A stretch of DNA of 64,000 nt from positions 1 through 64,000 of the forward strand of contig JACUUC010000005.1 in NCBI GenBank assembly GCA_014859445.1, in the 5' to 3' direction. The translations under genes and the position numbers were made by a program. The stretch comes from Bacterioplanes sp. (GTDB taxonomy: Bacteria; Pseudomonadota; Gammaproteobacteria; Pseudomonadales; Oceanobacteraceae). Below are positions 60,633-64,000 of the stretch, in pieces. Numbering within the stretch: position 1 is the first letter of the stretch; each line of letters starts with the position of its first letter. The notes below the pieces were generated by a model. It was not told where the DNA came from, did no database searches, and was given only the letters and a program-made list of their open reading frames with translations.

Positions 60633-62287
60633 AGCATTTCTTGTGCATGGGCCAGCGTTTGCTGAGTAATGTCCACTCCCCCTAGCATTCTCGCCAATTC
60701 TTTCGTTCGCTGATTGTTATTCAATTCGCGAATGCGTGTGTGTGTGGCCTGTTCACCACTGATTTTACTGACTTGATAATGCTGATGTGCTTGTGCCGCG
60801 ACTTGTGGCTGATGAGTCACACACATCACTTGATGACTTTCACCTAAGCGGCGCATTAAACGACCTACGCGTTCCGCCGTACCACCGCCAATGCCAACGT
60901 CCACTTCGTCAAAAATTAGGCTGGGTGTTTGGCAGGTGGCGGCGGTGACTACTTGAATGGCCAAGCTAATCCGTGACAACTCACCACCAGATGCGACTTT
61001 AGCCAATGGACCAAACGGCATTCCGGGATTCGTTTGTACGTGAAATTCGATTTGGTCTATCCCTGTTCGGCTAGCGCGAGAGATGTCTAATGATTTGATG
61101 TGCGTTTGAAATTTAGCGCGCCCGAGTGATAACGAGTCAAAATGACTCATGATGGCTTGGTCAAGTTGTTGTGCATAATGATGTCGTTGCGTCGAAAGCT
61201 CCTTGGCAAGTTCAACATATTGTTGCTGGAGTTGTTCGACGTGCAGGGCCAGATCGTGTAAATCGTCGGTGGATAAGCTCAGTTCGGCCAATGCGTGCTC
61301 TTGGGCTTGCCAGTGCTGATAGAGTGCACTAGGTTGCATATGGTGTTTGCGAGCCATGGTGAAAATTTGGCTTAATCGTGTCTCAACTTGTTGCAATCGA
61401 TGCGGATTGATGTCGACTTGTTCTAGATAGCGGCGCAGTGATGCGCCGGCTTCCTCGAGCTGAATATGCGCTTGTTGTAGTAATTCTTTTGCCTCTTGCA
61501 GTGTTGGGTGAGGGTCGTCGACTTGTTCAACCCGAGTCAGCGCCTGCCAAGTCAGCTGTGCAGCGGCATGGCCATCCGCGTCATCGCCTAAACACGCTGA
61601 TAAGGCTTGTTGTCCACTGAGCAAAACCGACTCAGCGCTGGCGAGTCGTTTTTGTTCGAGTTCCAGTTGCTCGATTTCGTCTTCGCCCAAGTTAAGCTCG
61701 CGCAATTCTTCGACCTGGTAGGTCAGTAGCTGTTTTTGTGCTTGAATTTCAGCACTTTCTGTTTGTAAGTGCGATAAGCGTTGTGATCGTACTTGCCACT
61801 CGTCATAGGTTTGTTTTACTTGATGTTGCAATCCTTGTAAGTTGCCATAGGCATCGAGCACGGTTCTTGCGCTGTCTTTGTCCAGTAAGTGCTGATGGGC
61901 ATGTTGCGAGTGTACTTCGATCAGGTGTTTGGCAATGTCTTTCAAATCACTGGCGGCAACAGGACGGCCATTGATGTAAGCGCGAGATCGGCCTTCTTTC
62001 GAGACAACACGGCGTAAGATGAGTGTGTCATCATCCGGTATGTCACGCTCATTTAACCAGCGGCGTGCACCTTCATTGCAATGGAAGCAAGCGCTGATAT
62101 CGGCCTGCTCAGCACCTTGGCGAACGTAGCCTGCCTCTGCGCGTTGACCCAATGTTAACCCTAGGGCATCCAATAATATGGATTTGCCTGCCCCAGTTTC
62201 CCCCGTTATAACGACCATGCCGTCGGTGAACGATAATTCCAGTTGTTCCACTAAAGCAAACTGATGAATGGCAAGATGAGTGAGCAT
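60617..62287 (-). CDS. recN: DNA repair protein RecN
   Basis: A 556-residue SMC-like ATPase of double-strand-break repair. Walker A is VITGETGAGKSILLDALGL, the middle (about 155-385) is coiled coil, and the C terminus has ASGGELSRISLAIQ (signature) and PSLIFDEVDVGIGG (Walker B). ATG 62287 follows GGAG by 8 bases; a TTG lies 12 bases upstream. Two LexA boxes precede it, so it is SOS-induced. Confidence 0.96.
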   Translation of the reverse strand: MLTHLAIHQFALVEQLELSFTDGMVVITGETGAGKSILLDALGLTLGQRAEAGYVRQGAEQADISACFHCNEGARRWLNERDIPDDDTLILRRVVSKEGRSRAYINGRPVAASDLKDIAKHLIEVHSQHAHQHLLDKDSARTVLDAYGNLQGLQHQVKQTYDEWQVRSQRLSHLQTESAEIQAQKQLLTYQVEELRELNLGEDEIEQLELEQKRLASAESVLLSGQQALSACLGDDADGHAAAQLTWQALTRVEQVDDPHPTLQEAKELLQQAHIQLEEAGASLRRYLEQVDINPHRLQQVETRLSQIFTMARKHHMQPSALYQHWQAQEHALAELSLSTDDLHDLALHVEQLQQQYVELAKELSTQRHHYAQQLDQAIMSHFDSLSLGRAKFQTHIKSLDISRASRTGIDQIEFHVQTNPGMPFGPLAKVASGGELSRISLAIQVVTAATCQTPSLIFDEVDVGIGGGTAERVGRLMRRLGESHQVMCVTHQPQVAAQAHQHYQVSKISGEQATHTRIRELNNNQRTKELARMLGGVDITQQTLAHAQEMLSLAQ

Positions 62288-62303
62288 ATTAAGCTCCAAT
62301 TAT

Positions 62304-62334
62304 CTGAATGGATATACAGTGTTTTTATATACAG
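62304..62334 (-). promoter_or_regulatory. Tandem LexA boxes and promoter of recN
   Basis: Minus-strand CTGTATATCCATTCAG (62304-62319) fits CTG-N10-CAG; CTGTATATAAAAACAC (62319-62334) fits except the last base. TTGACA at 62345-62350 is the -35 and the second box covers the -10 region. E. coli recN also has more than one LexA site. Confidence 0.8.
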
Positions 62335-62380
62335 TGGTTGATTCTGTCAAGTGTTCTATCGGATTTTCTCCGTAATCGCC

Positions 62381-62409
62381 CTTGAAACTGTTTTTTTAGT
62401 TCCCATATA
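62381..62409 (+). promoter_or_regulatory. Heat-shock (sigma-32) promoter of grpE
   Basis: CTTGAAA (62381-62387), a 13-14 base spacer and CCCATATA (62402-62409) match the sigma-32 consensus CTTGAAA-N13-CCCCATNT closely, 38 bases before the grpE start. Confidence 0.85.
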
Positions 62410-62446
62410 GCTTGCAGCTTAATCAGAATTTACGAGGAGCAACATT

Positions 62447-63019
62447 ATGTCAGATGAGCAAAAGATTCATGAGGAATCTCTAGAAGCGACGTCTTCATTC
62501 ATGGAAGAAGATGCCGTAACCGGTGACGCTACAGACGGCCATGATGATGCCTTGCAGCAAGCGCACGCTGAAGTGGCTGAGGTCAAAGAGCAGATGTTAC
62601 GCTTGCAGGCTGAAATGCAGAATGTTCGTCGTCGTGCCGAACTGGATGTCGAAAAAGCTCATAAGTTTGGTTTGGAGAAATTCGCCAATGAAATGTTGTC
62701 TGTGGCGGATAATTTAGAACGCGCCATTGCCGCCGCAGGTGATGATGACATCATCAAGCCATTGCTGGATGGTGTGCAAATGACCTTGGATGGTTTTTTG
62801 GCTGGCCTTGCCAAATTTCAGATTGAGGCGGTGAACCCAGAAGGCGAATCCTTCAATCCTGAATTGCACCAAGCCATGTCGATGGTTGAGCATCCTAATG
62901 CGGCGCCGAATACGGTGATCGCGGTGATGCAAAAAGGCTACACGATCAGTGGTCGCTTGTTGCGTCCTGCGATGGTGATGGTCAGTAAAGGTGCGGCTCA
63001 GATAGACGAAAAAGCGTAA
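62447..63019 (+). CDS. grpE: Nucleotide exchange factor GrpE
   Basis: A 190-residue co-chaperone that releases ADP from DnaK. An acidic N terminus is followed by a long coiled coil (about 35-80, EVKEQMLRLQAEMQNVRRRA) and the beta-wing domain (FNPELHQAMSMVEHPNAAPN, VMQKGYTISGRLLRPAMV). GAGGAG precedes the ATG. Confidence 0.96.
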   Translation: MSDEQKIHEESLEATSSFMEEDAVTGDATDGHDDALQQAHAEVAEVKEQMLRLQAEMQNVRRRAELDVEKAHKFGLEKFANEMLSVADNLERAIAAAGDDDIIKPLLDGVQMTLDGFLAGLAKFQIEAVNPEGESFNPELHQAMSMVEHPNAAPNTVIAVMQKGYTISGRLLRPAMVMVSKGAAQIDEKA

Positions 63020-63037
63020 AAAAGACGTTTAAGCCCC

Positions 63038-63065
63038 CTTGAAAAGTAAGGTTGCGCACTCATAT
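63038..63065 (+). promoter_or_regulatory. Possible second sigma-32 promoter before dnaK
   Basis: CTTGAAA (63038-63044), a 13-base spacer and ACTCATAT (63058-63065; 6 of 8 match to CCCCATNT) lie in the grpE-dnaK gap, 80 bases before dnaK. Confidence 0.6.
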
Positions 63066-63145
63066 AGATAACCAGTGTTAAGACAACCTTAGTGTTAGAA
63101 ACAACGAATTACATTGACTGATACACAGTCACGAGGAGAACGAAA

Positions 63146-64000
63146 ATGGGTAAGATTATTGGTATCGATTTGGGCACCACCAACTCATGTGTTGCGGTAA
63201 TGGATGGTGATAAAGCACGAGTGATCGAAAACGCGGAAGGTGATCGCACCACGCCATCGATCATTGCCTACGCCAATGATGAAATTTTGGTGGGTCAACC
63301 AGCCAAACGTCAAGCCGTGACCAATCCACATAACACGCTGTTTGCGGTTAAGCGTTTGATTGGTCGTCGTTTTAAAGATGATGTGGTCCAGAAAGACATT
63401 TCGATGGTGCCGTACAAAATCGTTGAAGCGGATAATGGCGATGCGTGGATTGATGTGAAAGGCGAGCGTTACGCTCCACCACAGATTTCGGCTGAAATCT
63501 TGAAAAAGATGAAGAAAACCGCCGAAGATTACTTGGGTGAAAGTGTGACCGAAGCGGTTATTACCGTACCGGCCTACTTTAACGATGCACAGCGTCAGGC
63601 AACAAAAGACGCGGGTAAAATCGCGGGTCTGGATGTAAAACGCATCATTAACGAGCCAACAGCGGCGGCGTTGGCGTATGGCATGGATAAAGAAGGTGGT
63701 GATCGCACCATCGCCGTATACGATTTAGGTGGTGGTACGTTCGATATTTCCATTATTGAAATTGCCGATGTTGATGGTGAAAAGCAATTTGAAGTTTTGG
63801 CGACCAATGGCGATACCTTCTTAGGTGGTGAAGATTTTGATTCACGTTTGATCGAGTATTTGGCAGCCGAATTTAAGAAAGACAGCGGCATTGATTTGCA
63901 CAACGATCCATTGGCGTTACAGCGCTTAAAAGAAGCGGCAGAAAAAGCCAAGGTTGAGTTGTCGTCGGCGCAACAAACCGACGTGAACTTACCGTACATC
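63146..64000 (+). CDS. dnaK: Chaperone DnaK (5' part, cut by window end)
   Basis: The first 285 codons of Hsp70. [15 protein letters not shown] (phosphate 1), [45 protein letters not shown] (phosphate 2) and [13 protein letters not shown] are all intact. GAGGAG precedes the ATG. The substrate-binding domain lies beyond the window. DnaK works with GrpE encoded upstream and with DnaJ, which usually follows. Confidence 0.97.
   Translation, partial: MGKIIGIDLGTTNSCVAVMDGDKARVIENAEGDRTTPSIIAYANDEILVGQPAKRQAVTNPHNTLFAVKRLIGRRFKDDVVQKDISMVPYKIVEADNGDAWIDVKGERYAPPQISAEILKKMKKTAEDYLGESVTEAVITVPAYFNDAQRQATKDAGKIAGLDVKRIINEPTAAALAYGMDKEGGDRTIAVYDLGGGTFDISIIEIADVDGEKQFEVLATNGDTFLGGEDFDSRLIEYLAAEFKKDSGIDLHNDPLALQRLKEAAEKAKVELSSAQQTDVNLPYI

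Overview
The window is chromosomal DNA of a gammaproteobacterium. It combines a Pseudomonas-type block (dksA-gluQ, cbrX-cbrA-cbrB, CrcZ-like RNAs, pcnB-folK-panB-panC-panD, a Fur very like Pseudomonas Fur) with a complete mannose-sensitive haemagglutinin (MSHA) type IV pilus locus of the kind found in Vibrio, Shewanella and marine Oceanospirillales. A free-living, probably aquatic relative of Oceanospirillales/Pseudomonadales is the best guess; genus cannot be told from what is visible. Gene density is high and no insertion sequence, prophage, integrase, tRNA or rRNA gene was seen.

Layout. 1-3.1 kb: methionine salvage mtnA-mtnB-mtnD-mtnC (minus). 3.1-4.8 kb: pgi. 4.9-9.1 kb: pantothenate/folate genes and poly(A) polymerase (pcnB-folK-panB-panC-panD, minus). 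9.1-10.2 kb: about 1.1 kb without a convincing protein gene, which carries two tandem sigma-54-driven CrcZ-like small RNAs with CA motifs, each with its own upstream activator sites and terminator. 10.2-14.7 kb: the CbrA/CbrB two-component system that should drive them. 14.7-16.1 kb: dksA-gluQ. 16.3-20.5 kb: aminotransferase, sfsA, Rieske protein, a hemin/B12-type ABC pair, then a predicted Fur-repressed small RNA. 20.5-33.1 kb: housekeeping and miscellaneous genes, including polB with a degenerate proofreading domain, a flavin oxidase/cytochrome c5 pair and gpmI-envC-ctpA-yibQ. 33.3-49.5 kb: MSHA pilus locus with an internal promoter separating assembly genes from pilin genes. 49.5-54.6 kb: two DUF1538 membrane proteins with a P-II-like and a CBS protein, next to a P-type ATPase. 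54.6-64 kb: GntP permease, ssrA/smpB, NSS transporter, ratA-rnfH, bamE, fur, recN, grpE and the 5' part of dnaK.

How it works together. The clearest regulatory circuit is CbrA (transporter-like sensor kinase) to CbrB (sigma-54 activator) to two RNAs expected to titrate Hfq/Crc and relieve carbon catabolite repression. Iron control is represented by fur itself and a candidate Fur-repressed RNA beside the ABC pair. SOS (recN) and heat-shock (grpE, dnaK) promoters are readable. Start codons were revised for many genes using Shine-Dalgarno sequences, translational-coupling overlaps and family start positions; all such choices are inference.
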